Shown: one piece after another, positions 27,177 to 35,899 of the stretch
Position numbering within the stretch: the stretch's first letter is position 1
Layout: the number at the start of each line of letters is the position of its first letter
Source of the DNA: Sphingomonas corticis
Lineage (GTDB): Bacteria; Pseudomonadota; Alphaproteobacteria; Sphingomonadales; Sphingomonadaceae
NCBI RefSeq assembly: GCF_012035195.1
Contig: NZ_JAAVJH010000015.1
Span: 1 to 64,000, forward strand
Length of the DNA: 64,000 bases
Reading direction: 5' to 3'
Made by a program: the position numbers and the translations under genes
Notes under the pieces: generated by a model
Database searches by the model: none
The model's input: the letters and a program-made list of their open reading frames with translations, nothing else
Told to the model about the DNA's origin: nothing

Positions 27177-29514
27177 TCCCTCCCATGGTGTTGGCCAAGC
27201 CCGACAGCATTGCTCCGCCGACCTCTGCGTCCGTCGTCTTCGCCAGTGCGCCGGCGTTCGCCTTCGTCACCCTCGGCACGCTCGCGCCGAGCGCCTTCAG
27301 CACTCCGGCGGCCTGCTGTGCCATCCTCCGGACCACCTCGAAGTCGGCACTGCCGTCCGACAGCATCCAGTTGGACTGATGCTGCACGTAACGTCGCCGC
27401 CAGAAGGCGCCGTGCTCGCTCGAGACCGAGAAGTTCTCGCATCCGGCGCACATGCCGGGTGTCCTCGTCTCGACGTTCGGGCTGAGGCGGCGCCAGCCCG
27501 AGGTCCCCGCCGCCTCGTGGCACCGCGCCTTGTCCGGGTTGGCCGCGATGAGGCAGCGGCCGTGCTCCGCGTTGAAGATGCGCAGGTCCCGCGTCACGAG
27601 GGCATGCCTCACGTTCTCGTAGTTCTCCTCCAGCGGAAGGTCGCCGATCAGTCTCTCCAGGTCGTCGGCGAAGCCGTCCATGGCGCGGTCGAGCTTGCCG
27701 AACTTCCCGCCGTCCCGCCGTCGCATCTCGTAGAGCGCGCGGTGCGTCTCCATCATGTGGACGCTTTCCGCCGCCGCGATCATCGATGGGTCCTCGGGCA
27801 TGTATGCGCCTTCGGTGACGGCGATCGACATGTGCTTGAAGTGGTGCGCGAGCGCGGGGATCATCCGCTCGTCGAGCCGCATCATGAAGAGCGCGAACGT
27901 CTTGCGCCACTGGTGCGTCCGGATACAGCGGCCATTGTCCTTCACGTAGGGCGCGAGCTTCGGGTTCCTCGCGACCTGTGACTTCAGCCCGGCAAGTCCG
28001 ACCTCCTTGCGGCCCGCGTGCTGGGCGAGCGCGAGGTTCACCTGCGAGGACGACGCCGGAACGATCGAATCCTTGCGCCGCGGCAACCCTTGGGTCGCGA
28101 ACGTCAGGATGAGCGAACGGCGCGTCAGGTCGTCCTCGACCAATTCGCGCCAAGGCTCGAACAGCCGTTCGAGGACGCGGATCGCGCGCACCACGGGCGG
28201 CTCCAGGTCGACCGCGTCCGCTGGGCGCGATCCGCAGAGCCACTTCTCGTCCTTCGGCTCGTCCTCTCCCTTCGAGAGCTTGCCGTGCATGAAGAAGTGG
28301 TGGTGGAGTCCGCTCTTCGACCGCTTGACCGAGATGCAGGCCGGCAGCGCGTGCGCGGGCGACGACCCGTCAACCGTCTGCGGCCCCTTCGGCTTGACCC
28401 CGGTCTCGAGGCTGAGGACCTCGCTGATGCGGCAGCCCGTCCCGGAGAAGATGACGGTGATGCAGGCGTTACGGATGAGCTGGATGAGCTCGCGCAGCTC
28501 TTCGGAACCCGTGGCGAGCTTCGTGTCGAGCGAGAGCGGCGCGTGCCAGGCCTTTCCCTCGACCAGCGAGAAATTGAAGTCCGCCGTCACCTTCTGGATG
28601 CGCGCGATCTCGTGGACCCAGGGCGGCCGGTCCATCCGGAACATCGCGCCGAGGTGCAGCCTCTGGAGCTCGATCACGTCTTCGGCCGGTTTCCCGATGA
28701 GGCGGAACGCGTCGCCCATGATCAGGGTGGAAACCTCGTCGGGCAGAGGCGGGATGAGCGCGACCGCGATGGCCGACGCCTCCTCCGCCTCCCTCGCGAC
28801 CGTGCTGCCTGGGAACGGGTCCTCCGGCAGCACGTCGACGCCACCAGCGGCCAGGTCGTCGCGGTGCTCCCATAGCTTGCCCAGTATCCAGAGCCTCAGG
28901 TGGGCCGCGGAGTAGGTGAACTCGTCCTTCGCGATGATCTTGGGCGGCTTGGCGCTCCGCTTCTTCTTGCCGGCCTTGGTCATCGGCCGATGGAGCTCGG
29001 TGTGGCCGTCCGCCTCTACGGGCGGGTCGTCGGTGACTTGGACCTCCTCGTCCGTCGCGCTCGTGACGGCGGTCGCGTGGTCCAGCAGGTTTTCATCAGG
29101 GTCGACCTGTTCAGGGTCGGAGAGCGCGACGTGCAGGTCGCGCTTGAAGCGCTTCACCGCGTCGAGGTCGAACTGGTCAAGCGAGCTGTAGCCGTGCCGC
29201 TCCATGTAGCGCAGGAAGTGTCGGACGCCGACGCTGAAGTTCGCCGCCGAGGTGTGCTTGTGGAGGACGCGCCCGTCGCGCTCTAGGAACAGCAGCGCCG
29301 CGAGGTATTTCATCTCGTCGATCAGCCTCTGGTCCGCGGCGACGTCCCAGTGGATCGCGTGGAGCTTCCAGTTCCGGCCGGGTGTCCAGCCGTCGATATA
29401 CCAGACGTCGCTGTCGAAGCGGCTGCGCGAAGAGACCATGACCGGCTTCGCGAGGATGTCATTGAGCCTGGGCAGCCGACCCATGTCGAGGCGGGGGAGA
29501 TGGTTAGCGTCCAT
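27145..29514 (-). CDS. large tyrosine recombinase, third of the trio
   Basis: The 789-residue protein has an active-looking core: Arg362 in SGTGCRISEVL, His534 and Arg537 in HQWRKTF, His558 or His561 in HHFKHMS and Tyr571 in EGAYMPED. The N-terminal 350 residues are unusually long and contain a charged insert (about 140-200). A Cys cluster near the C-terminus (CLIAANPDKARC, CAGCENF) looks like a zinc site, as in Tn554 TnpB-type proteins. ATG 29514 chosen; six bases from the preceding gene. Confidence 0.85.
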   Translation of the reverse strand: MDANHLPRLDMGRLPRLNDILAKPVMVSSRSRFDSDVWYIDGWTPGRNWKLHAIHWDVAADQRLIDEMKYLAALLFLERDGRVLHKHTSAANFSVGVRHFLRYMERHGYSSLDQFDLDAVKRFKRDLHVALSDPEQVDPDENLLDHATAVTSATDEEVQVTDDPPVEADGHTELHRPMTKAGKKKRSAKPPKIIAKDEFTYSAAHLRLWILGKLWEHRDDLAAGGVDVLPEDPFPGSTVAREAEEASAIAVALIPPLPDEVSTLIMGDAFRLIGKPAEDVIELQRLHLGAMFRMDRPPWVHEIARIQKVTADFNFSLVEGKAWHAPLSLDTKLATGSEELRELIQLIRNACITVIFSGTGCRISEVLSLETGVKPKGPQTVDGSSPAHALPACISVKRSKSGLHHHFFMHGKLSKGEDEPKDEKWLCGSRPADAVDLEPPVVRAIRVLERLFEPWRELVEDDLTRRSLILTFATQGLPRRKDSIVPASSSQVNLALAQHAGRKEVGLAGLKSQVARNPKLAPYVKDNGRCIRTHQWRKTFALFMMRLDERMIPALAHHFKHMSIAVTEGAYMPEDPSMIAAAESVHMMETHRALYEMRRRDGGKFGKLDRAMDGFADDLERLIGDLPLEENYENVRHALVTRDLRIFNAEHGRCLIAANPDKARCHEAAGTSGWRRLSPNVETRTPGMCAGCENFSVSSEHGAFWRRRYVQHQSNWMLSDGSADFEVVRRMAQQAAGVLKALGASVPRVTKANAGALAKTTDAEVGGAMLSGLANTMGGNDAPSTADQR

Positions 29515-29519
29515 GTCGT

Positions 29520-31349
29520 TCAATCCAGTCTGGGGAGGTCGGGGATGGTGGTCCGGGCCAGCGCTACGCCTCGCTTCACGACCTCGGGATCGGTGAAGAT
29601 GCGCGCCCAGTGGACGGTGATGCGCTCCTTCACGGGCGCCCAGCGGCGGAGCCACGGTGGACCGAGCCGGCCTGCCGCCTCGTCGAGCGCCTCCCGGAGC
29701 TTGATGAGGTAGGCGTATGAGTGCTCGGAGCCGGGGTCCATCATCGCCAGCGGGCAGATCGGGCAACGGCCGTAGGCCTGGCAGAGGCGCCCCTTCCTCT
29801 CGCCCTTGAGCGGGGAGCGGTAGGGGTTGAGGCAGGCGAAGCCTGGCGTGGCCGATCCCAGGTCGGAGCGGAGGCGGTGCCGGGCAGCCACGTCGATGCG
29901 CCCCGCGGTCTGGTATTTGCGCTCCAGCTGCAGCATGCCCGCCGCGAGCATCTCCTCGTTCCGGCGCTGGAAGGCCTCGCTGGTGTAGAACTCACGGGTC
30001 GTGTTGGGATCGTCGTGGTTCGCGACCTGCTGCATCGCGAGCAGGTTGCCGTCGGTGATCTCGTGCACGAGGTCCAGCGTCGTCGGCCTGATCTGCTTCA
30101 GCTGGAAGACGTCGATCTTGTGGCGGGCGCAGAACCGCGCGATCGCCTTGCGCATCGCGATGTCTGTCCCTTCGAGCGCGAAGACCTTGTTGTATTTCCA
30201 GCTGTAGCGGAGAAACACGCGGTTCGCCCATTCGGGCCTGACGATCGCGCGGGCCCGCAAGCACCGGTCCCGCAGGTGGCGCAGGATCGTGCGCGGGTTG
30301 TCGAGGTCGTCCGTCGCCAGGACGGTGTTGATCTGGTTCTTGTTCGCCCTCGGCTTGAACGGCTTGAGCCTGATCCGCTCCCGCCCGAAAAGCGTCTCGT
30401 CCTCGTAGTCGTCGTGGGTCATGTTGAGCACCACGCCCGGGTTGAACGCGAACATCAGCGTGAGAAGGAGGACGAACGGGAGGATCTCGTCGAGGTTGGG
30501 GTAGAGGAGAGCCTTCGCCGCCTCGAAGAGCGCCTTATCGATGCTGGGGGCGAAGCGCTTCGAGCGGGCGGCGATCTTCCAGTAGACCGGTATGCTGCCC
30601 TTGTAGGTCTGCATCAGGTAGGCGGCGCATGAGAAGGCGTCCTTGCCGGCCGCCTCGAGCGGGACTGCTTGGCTCATTGTCGCCTTGAGCCTGTCGCGAT
30701 CCTTGCGGAACCGCAGGATGCTCCTCTCGCAGTCGTCGGCGGCATGGACGTAGAGCCGCTCTAGCGTGGCGTCGTCGAGGATCTCGGTATGCTTGGTGTC
30801 CTTTCCCGCGTTGGGGTAGGGGTTCTTGAGCAGCTTAAGCGCGGGTGACAGCTGCGGTGCCCACCGCTTCGACGCCATCAGCGTCGAGAGGATCCGCTGG
30901 CCCGCTAGCAGCACCTTCGAGCGGCTGTTCTCGCTCGGCATGAAGATCGGGGATTCAGGGTCGTCGATCCACGCCTTGAACGCCACGAGGGTACTCTCGT
31001 CGATGTCGCTGAGCCTCGTCTCGTGCTTGGCGCCATGTCTGGCGAGGAAGGCCACGAACCCGGTCTTAAGCGTTCCCCATCCCCTGTATCGGGCGTCGGC
31101 GGATCTGCTCTCGAGGAAGCGCAGCGTGTAGGCCTCGGCGAGCGGCTGCGCGAGATGCGTGAAGGCGTGGAGCCCTTGAAGCTCGACCGGCCCCTTCGAC
31201 AGGGCGCCGAAGTGATTGGGGAACGCAACGGAGATCGCGCCGTCGTCGCCTCGCCGGATGTATCTCGCGACGACGTTGTCCGGGTCCGCCCGCTGCTGCT
31301 TCTTGGCTTCGCGCGCGCGGCGCGCGGCCTCGCTCTCCCGTTTCGCCAT
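29520..31349 (-). CDS. tyrosine recombinase, TnpB-like, second of the trio
   Basis: The 609-residue length matches Tn554 TnpB. Catalytic elements are partly preserved: Arg421 in QIRPTTLDL, His445 in ANHDDPNTTREF and Tyr455. The first catalytic Arg expected near residue 306 (FNPGVVLNM) is not visible, so it may act only with its partners. A Cys-rich C-terminal segment (CLNPY, RLCQAYGRCPICPL) suggests a zinc-bound module. It lies 10 bases after the first recombinase and 5 bases before the third. Confidence 0.83.
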   Translation of the reverse strand: MAKRESEAARRAREAKKQQRADPDNVVARYIRRGDDGAISVAFPNHFGALSKGPVELQGLHAFTHLAQPLAEAYTLRFLESRSADARYRGWGTLKTGFVAFLARHGAKHETRLSDIDESTLVAFKAWIDDPESPIFMPSENSRSKVLLAGQRILSTLMASKRWAPQLSPALKLLKNPYPNAGKDTKHTEILDDATLERLYVHAADDCERSILRFRKDRDRLKATMSQAVPLEAAGKDAFSCAAYLMQTYKGSIPVYWKIAARSKRFAPSIDKALFEAAKALLYPNLDEILPFVLLLTLMFAFNPGVVLNMTHDDYEDETLFGRERIRLKPFKPRANKNQINTVLATDDLDNPRTILRHLRDRCLRARAIVRPEWANRVFLRYSWKYNKVFALEGTDIAMRKAIARFCARHKIDVFQLKQIRPTTLDLVHEITDGNLLAMQQVANHDDPNTTREFYTSEAFQRRNEEMLAAGMLQLERKYQTAGRIDVAARHRLRSDLGSATPGFACLNPYRSPLKGERKGRLCQAYGRCPICPLAMMDPGSEHSYAYLIKLREALDEAAGRLGPPWLRRWAPVKERITVHWARIFTDPEVVKRGVALARTTIPDLPRLD

Positions 31350-31359
31350 TTTCCCCTCC

Positions 31360-32763
31360 TCAGTGGATCGTCTCTTCGCGCCGGTCCTCGGCGACCCACC
31401 TGTCGCGCATTGCGCGATAGGCCTGTCCCAGCCTGTCCAGCGTCTCGGCGCCGAACGCGTCGAGCACCTTCAGGTAGGTCCCGACCGTGGTGGAGACGGA
31501 CGCGTGCCCGAGCAGTTTCTGGATGCGGATCCAGGGGCGCGGGATGCCGATGTCCTCCAGCGCATGGTAGGTCATCACGGCGAAGGTGTGCCGGAAGTCA
31601 TGGAATGTGTGCCGAGGGCCGATGGCGACGGCCGCGTCGGGCGTGCCTTTTGCGATCGTCTTGGAGCGGCGCAGCTCCTCTATGCCTAGGCAGGTCTCGG
31701 CGAACCGCTGCTCGATCGGCTCGGCGTTCGCGCGCTTGCCGACGTGGCGCCCGGACCCCGGTGGGTTGACCAGCAGCTGCCATGGGAGCGAGGTGGCGTG
31801 GCGTCCCTTCGCCCAGATCCGCCTCGCCTCGGCGAGCGCGACCGACCTCTCCTTGGCGATGTATTCGGCGATCTCGCTCATCAGCCAATAGGGGATGAAG
31901 ACCTCGCGCGGGACGAGACCCTTGGTGTGCGTGATGCGGAGCTCGAAGAGCTTGAACCCCTCCTCTGGCGTGCAGGTGAAGTCCTTAAAGGTCGCTGAGT
32001 CGAGGTTCAGGATCTCGTCGATGCGCATGCCGCAGGACAGCGCGAGCTCCATCGCGAGGCGGTCGCGCGAGGTCATGAGCTTGCCGTCGGGCTCCTTGCG
32101 CCAGACGCTGTCCTTGACCTCTGGGTCGGGTGTCCACTTCTCGCCCATGTCGCTCGGGAGCTTGCCCATCCCGCGCTCGAACGCGGGGAGATACTTGCCG
32201 GCGATCGGGTGCGGGTCAGCCTCGAAGCGCTGCCACTCGGGGGGCTTCGTCCGCCGCCGCGAAGCGGCGAACTTCAGCTTGGCGAGCCTTGTCGAGGCAA
32301 GTGCCGTGGGTGCCCGCTCGACCAACCCCTCGTCGAGCGCCCAGCGGTAGAACTCGCTGACGGAGGCGGCGCGGCGCTTGACCGTCGAACTGGCGAGGAA
32401 GTTGTTGGTGCGGCCGCTGATGAGCGTTCGCTGGTCGATCAGCCATTCGGCCACGAGGTCGTCGTCGGCGACGTCCCACGGGATCTCGCGGGCGTCGAGC
32501 TTATACCACCAGTCCTTGAGGTCGGAGATCGCGGCTTCGGCCGAATTGCGCTTCGTCCAGCGGCCCTCCGACCAGCAGTTTGCGGAGGTGAACTTGGCGC
32601 GGGCGTAGAGCAGCACAGGCTCTATGACTTCGGCGCTCTCGACGTCGAACAGGAACGGGAAGCCTGTCGGAAGCGCAGGCCGCCTGCCGGCGGCGGCAAC
32701 GCGATCGACGTTCGGCTCCGGCACGCTTTCGTCGAGATCGAAGTGCTCGATCACCAGTTCCAT
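31360..32763 (-). CDS. tyrosine recombinase, TnpA-like, first of the trio
   Basis: The 467-residue enzyme has a full catalytic set: Arg247 (SCGMRIDEIL), His388 and Arg391 (FHDFRHTF), His420 (LLGHASVSTT) and Tyr430. An N-terminal SAM-like core-binding domain precedes it. It is the first gene of the trio and is preceded by GAGGAAAA and, upstream, by a hairpin (GGACGG/CCGTCC, 32784-32804) and a GGGACC repeat cluster. The gene order and sizes (TnpA-, TnpB-like, then a further large recombinase and a small helical protein) point to a Tn554/GMT-like element. Confidence 0.9.
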   Translation of the reverse strand: MELVIEHFDLDESVPEPNVDRVAAAGRRPALPTGFPFLFDVESAEVIEPVLLYARAKFTSANCWSEGRWTKRNSAEAAISDLKDWWYKLDAREIPWDVADDDLVAEWLIDQRTLISGRTNNFLASSTVKRRAASVSEFYRWALDEGLVERAPTALASTRLAKLKFAASRRRTKPPEWQRFEADPHPIAGKYLPAFERGMGKLPSDMGEKWTPDPEVKDSVWRKEPDGKLMTSRDRLAMELALSCGMRIDEILNLDSATFKDFTCTPEEGFKLFELRITHTKGLVPREVFIPYWLMSEIAEYIAKERSVALAEARRIWAKGRHATSLPWQLLVNPPGSGRHVGKRANAEPIEQRFAETCLGIEELRRSKTIAKGTPDAAVAIGPRHTFHDFRHTFAVMTYHALEDIGIPRPWIRIQKLLGHASVSTTVGTYLKVLDAFGAETLDRLGQAYRAMRDRWVAEDRREETIH

Positions 32764-32820
32764 TTCAATTTTCCTCTCAATGTGGACGGACGCCTCACCC
32801 GTCCGGCACGGGCTTTTCAG

Positions 32821-32982
32821 AAGGGACTTTTCCGCAAGGCCGGATAATCCAGCTTATGTCGGGTCGCGATTTCGTCCCTTCGGGGGAATGCCGTGTAAGA
32901 AGCGGTGAGTGGGACCTGAGGGGACCTTGGACGTCCGCCTGTTAACATCAGGTCCCCGCTCGGGTCCCTTGCCTCGTCCCTT
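32821..32982. repeat. cluster of GGGAC(C)/GGTCCC repeats ahead of the recombinase trio
   Basis: Within 162 bases there are AAGGGAC (32821), GTCCCTT (32874), GGGACCT twice (32911, 32921), AGGTCCCC (32950), GGGTCCCTT (32962) and GTCCCTT (32976), with one more GGGACC near 33023. GGGGACCT and AGGTCCCC form an exact 8-base inverted repeat. The placement between the first recombinase and the next gene suits recombinase binding sites, an element end, or operators. Confidence 0.6.
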
Positions 32983-33029
32983 CGCCCGACCGTCGAGACG
33001 ACTGTCTCGGCGACCGGGTGATGGGACCG

Positions 33030-33644
33030 TCAGGCGGCGAGCTTGTCGGAGCGGTATGCCCACTGGCCAGGCCCGTTGAACTGGACGAAGCCCCGACTGA
33101 CCCCGACGTGGGCGTCACGCATCGCGTCGGACGCCGCCAGCTTCAGGAGCAGGTTGGCGCCGCGCCGCAGCCCGGCCTCAAGCTTCGCGGCCGGCCAGCC
33201 CTCGACCTTCGCGATACTGCGGCCGGGACGCAGCACGAAGTGGCATGGCGCCTCGCGCTCCAGGCCGACGAGGACTGCACGCTTGCCGCCTGCCGGCGCC
33301 CAGAGGCCGCATTGCGGATAGCAGGCGATCAGGTCGCCCTCGACCCGGAAGACCATGATGCCGTGCGGATCGCCGGCCGCCCGCTCGATGTGGAAGGTTA
33401 AGTGGACGACGTCGGTCTCCAGGCGCGCGGCGGCGGCCATCAGCAGGTCGCGTTCCCCGAGCGTCAGCCTGAAGCCGGACTGGATGATCGGCTCCTCGTC
33501 CGTCTGGTCGTAGCCGCGGCGTCCGAGCAGCAGGAGGTTCAGCGCTGCCATGTGGCGCGCCATGTTGCCGGCCGCGACCGGGTCCGCGGCGACGCGCTCC
33601 TGCTCGCGCTGCATCTCGCGTTCGGCTTCCGTAATCTCTTTCAT
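33030..33644 (-). CDS. hypothetical cytosolic protein next to the recombinase module
   Basis: The 204-residue protein is unrecognised. It has a charged helical N-terminus (MKEITEAEREMQREQERVAA), then an alpha/beta domain with GDLIACYPQCGLWAPAGGKR in the middle and ends RGFVQFNGPGQWAYRSDKL. No signal peptide or membrane segment. It stands alone between the GGGACC cluster and the operator at 33744 and may be cargo of the mobile module. Confidence 0.6.
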   Translation of the reverse strand: MKEITEAEREMQREQERVAADPVAAGNMARHMAALNLLLLGRRGYDQTDEEPIIQSGFRLTLGERDLLMAAAARLETDVVHLTFHIERAAGDPHGIMVFRVEGDLIACYPQCGLWAPAGGKRAVLVGLEREAPCHFVLRPGRSIAKVEGWPAAKLEAGLRRGANLLLKLAASDAMRDAHVGVSRGFVQFNGPGQWAYRSDKLAA

Positions 33645-33743
33645 GATCTGCTCCTTGGTTGGCGCGGAAGCCTGGCCTTTTCCCTCGGCCCGACTTCACA
33701 CCCCTTCGCACCGCACCCGGATGCGAATCACGCTTGCACCCTG

Positions 33744-33761
33744 GAATAACGACCGTTACCC
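33744..33761. promoter_or_regulatory. 18-bp palindromic operator, copy 1
   Basis: GAATAACG-AC-CGTTACCC; the core TAACG-N2-CGTTA is a perfect inverted repeat. It lies between the divergent genes at 33030-33644 and 33859-34644. It shares architecture with copies at 35837, 41879, 58085 and 60143. Confidence 0.7.
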
Positions 33762-33858
33762 AATGCATAACCGCTGCTATCCGTCGCCTGCGGCTGCACC
33801 GGTGCGCATCATGGCGACGATCATGACGGTAGGCGGATCGGGGACCGGGAGACTGACG

Positions 33859-34644
33859 ATGGGGAACGCCGACGGTCAGGACCATGACCAGCTGGTCGAC
33901 GCGCAGTTTGGCAAGCAGGCCGAGCGCTACGTCGAGAGCTCCGTCCACGCGACTGGCGTCGATCTGCGGCGCATCGGCGACATCGCGCGGATCGGGGTCT
34001 ACGATCGCGTGCTCGACCTCGGTTGCGGCGGCGGGCACGTGACCTACGCCGTGGCGCCGCACGTCTCCGACGTCGTCGCGTGCGATCTTTCCCAGGGCAT
34101 GCTCGACGCCGTGGCGACGGAGGCGGCAGGTCGCCACCTCTCCAATGTCCGCACGGCGCTGGCGTCGTCGGAACGGCTGCCGTTCGCGGACGCGTCGTTC
34201 GACCTAGTCGTCAGCCGCTACAGCGTGCACCACTGGCGGGACTGGGAGGCGGGGCTGCGCGAGGCGCGGCGCGTCGTGCGGCCCGATGGCTGCCTGGTCT
34301 TCGTCGACGTGATGGCGCCTTCGTCCCCGATGCTGGACACGCACCTGCAGGCGGTCGAGCTGCTGCGCGACCCGTCCCATGTCCGCGACCGCAGCATGGC
34401 GGAGTGGATCGCGGCGCTCGGGCGCGCCGCGATCACGCCCGTCTGGGTCGAACCCTTCCGGCTCCCGCTCGAGTTCGTCCCCTGGGTCGAGCGCATGGCC
34501 ACGCCCGACGTCGCGGTGGACGCGATCCGATGGTTGCAGCGGGGGTCCTCGTCGGAGGTGCAGGCCGCGTTCCAGATCAAGGACGATGGCGGCTTCGTGG
34601 TGGACGCCGTGTTCATCGAGTGCCGGGCGGGAGAGGTCGCATGA
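33859..34644 (+). CDS. class I SAM-dependent methyltransferase
   Basis: The 261-residue enzyme has the SAM-binding motif VLDLGCGGGHVTYAV (about 53-67), the acidic strand-2 end ACDLS, and SERLPFADASFDLVVSRYS, all typical of UbiE/COQ5-type methyltransferases. The substrate is unknown. ATG 33859 follows GGGAG; longer in-frame starts add a low-quality stretch. The stop overlaps the next ATG (ATGA), so it is coupled to the FMN-binding protein. The palindromic operator lies about 100 bases upstream. Confidence 0.88.
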   Translation: MGNADGQDHDQLVDAQFGKQAERYVESSVHATGVDLRRIGDIARIGVYDRVLDLGCGGGHVTYAVAPHVSDVVACDLSQGMLDAVATEAAGRHLSNVRTALASSERLPFADASFDLVVSRYSVHHWRDWEAGLREARRVVRPDGCLVFVDVMAPSSPMLDTHLQAVELLRDPSHVRDRSMAEWIAALGRAAITPVWVEPFRLPLEFVPWVERMATPDVAVDAIRWLQRGSSSEVQAAFQIKDDGGFVVDAVFIECRAGEVA

Positions 34645-35336
34645 CGGCCGATCCAGCGGCGCCGACCGACCTCTCTCGCGCACGGCGCCGGCCAGAGCGC
34701 GCCACCTACGACCGCCCCGCCATTCACGCCGCGCTCGATGAAGGGTTGATGGCGCACGTCGCGTGGTCGCACGACGGTCAGCCCTTCGCGACGCCGACGG
34801 CATACTGGCGCGAGGGCGACACCCTGTTCTGGCACGGCTCGGCCGGCAGCCGGATGATCCGCTCGGTCGTCGGCAACCGCGCCTGCGTCACCGTCAGCCG
34901 CATCGACGGGCTGGTCGTCGGCCGGACGGGATTCGCGCACTCGATCAACTACACGTCGGTGATGGCGTTCGGAGGCGTCGAGGCGGTCCCGGAGGTGGCT
35001 GGCAAGCGTGACGCGATGCACGCGTTCATCGACCGCATCTATCCCGGCCGTTCGCCGACCCTGCGACCGATGACCGACGCGGAGCTGGCGCAGATCACCG
35101 TCGTCCGCATGCCGATCGTGGAGGCGGCGCTGAAGGTCCGGTCCGGACCGCCCGCGACGCTGGAGGCGGACGACGGGTGGCCCGTATGGGCAGGCGTCGT
35201 GCCCGTCCGGTCGGTGGCCGGTGTGATGGAGCCCGCCGCGACGAACGACGCGAGCGCGGGCGAGGGTCCGGCACCGTATCGCGATGGCGTGTCCCGCGCT
35301 CTGGCGGACCTGCTCCGTCACGCCGCCCGTCAGTAG
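34641..35336 (+). CDS. pyridoxamine-phosphate-oxidase-like FMN-binding protein
   Basis: The 231-residue protein has the split-barrel pattern of the PNPOx-like/NimA-type family: AHVAWSHDGQPFATPTAYWR, then TLFWHGSAGSRMIRSV and VTVSRIDGLV. Family members bind FMN or F420 and act as reductases or flavin carriers. The C-terminal 60 residues are longer than in the minimal family and end with a DUF-like tail. Coupled to the methyltransferase by an ATGA overlap; the last bases overlap the convergent cupin gene by 7. Confidence 0.82.
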   Translation: MTADPAAPTDLSRARRRPERATYDRPAIHAALDEGLMAHVAWSHDGQPFATPTAYWREGDTLFWHGSAGSRMIRSVVGNRACVTVSRIDGLVVGRTGFAHSINYTSVMAFGGVEAVPEVAGKRDAMHAFIDRIYPGRSPTLRPMTDAELAQITVVRMPIVEAALKVRSGPPATLEADDGWPVWAGVVPVRSVAGVMEPAATNDASAGEGPAPYRDGVSRALADLLRHAARQ

Positions 35337-35809
35337 GGGGAGCCGTCCTTTCGCGTGTAGGTCCACCGGCCGTCCACGTTGACGGCGACGAGGTCGTCCT
35401 CGGGATAGTCGGCGGTGTCGCCGGGGCGCCGGTCGCCGATCTCCAGGTAGGTGGCTGGCGCGTCCGAGCGGTTGACCAGGCAGTGCGCCCTCCCGCCGGC
35501 CGGGAACCCCGCGCACGTGCCGGCCGACAGTGTCGCCTCGCCGCCCTCGTGCCGCAGGACCAGCTCCCCTGATACGACGAACACGAACTCGTCCTGCACC
35601 GTGTGCCTGTGCATCACGGACGATTGGCTGCCAGGTTCGAGCGTGGTGAGGTTCACGCCGAAGCCGTTCAATCCGAACGCGTCGCCGAGCGGACGCTTGA
35701 AGCGTCCTCGCACCTTGGCCGCGAACTCCGGGGGATAGTTGGTCGATCCCCGTCCGGGTGCCTGCTGTGCGACCAGTGCGACTGGCGTTGGCGGTTCGGT
35801 GTCGTGCAT
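35330..35809 (-). CDS. cupin-domain protein
   Basis: The 159-residue protein is a single cupin barrel. Metal ligands appear in the motif VMHRHTVQDEFVFVVSGEL (His, His, Glu) and in AGFPAGGRAHCLVN (His). Related proteins are small dioxygenases, isomerases or sensors. AGGAGG precedes the ATG. It is divergent from the PhzF gene, with the operator at 35837 between them. Confidence 0.85.
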   Translation of the reverse strand: MHDTEPPTPVALVAQQAPGRGSTNYPPEFAAKVRGRFKRPLGDAFGLNGFGVNLTTLEPGSQSSVMHRHTVQDEFVFVVSGELVLRHEGGEATLSAGTCAGFPAGGRAHCLVNRSDAPATYLEIGDRRPGDTADYPEDDLVAVNVDGRWTYTRKDGSPY

Positions 35810-35836
35810 CGTGCCTCCTGCGCTCCTTGCGACATT

Positions 35837-35854
35837 GGATCACGAACGCTACCC
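35837..35854. promoter_or_regulatory. 18-bp palindromic operator, copy 2
   Basis: GGATCACG-AA-CGCTACCC, a diverged copy of the GGATAACG-N2-CGTTATCC palindrome. It is 28 bases from the cupin start and 46 bases from the PhzF start, in the shared divergent promoter region. Confidence 0.55.
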
Positions 35855-35899
35855 AAATACAACCGGGGACATGGTCGCCGCCAATGCAGAGGAGGTCCG

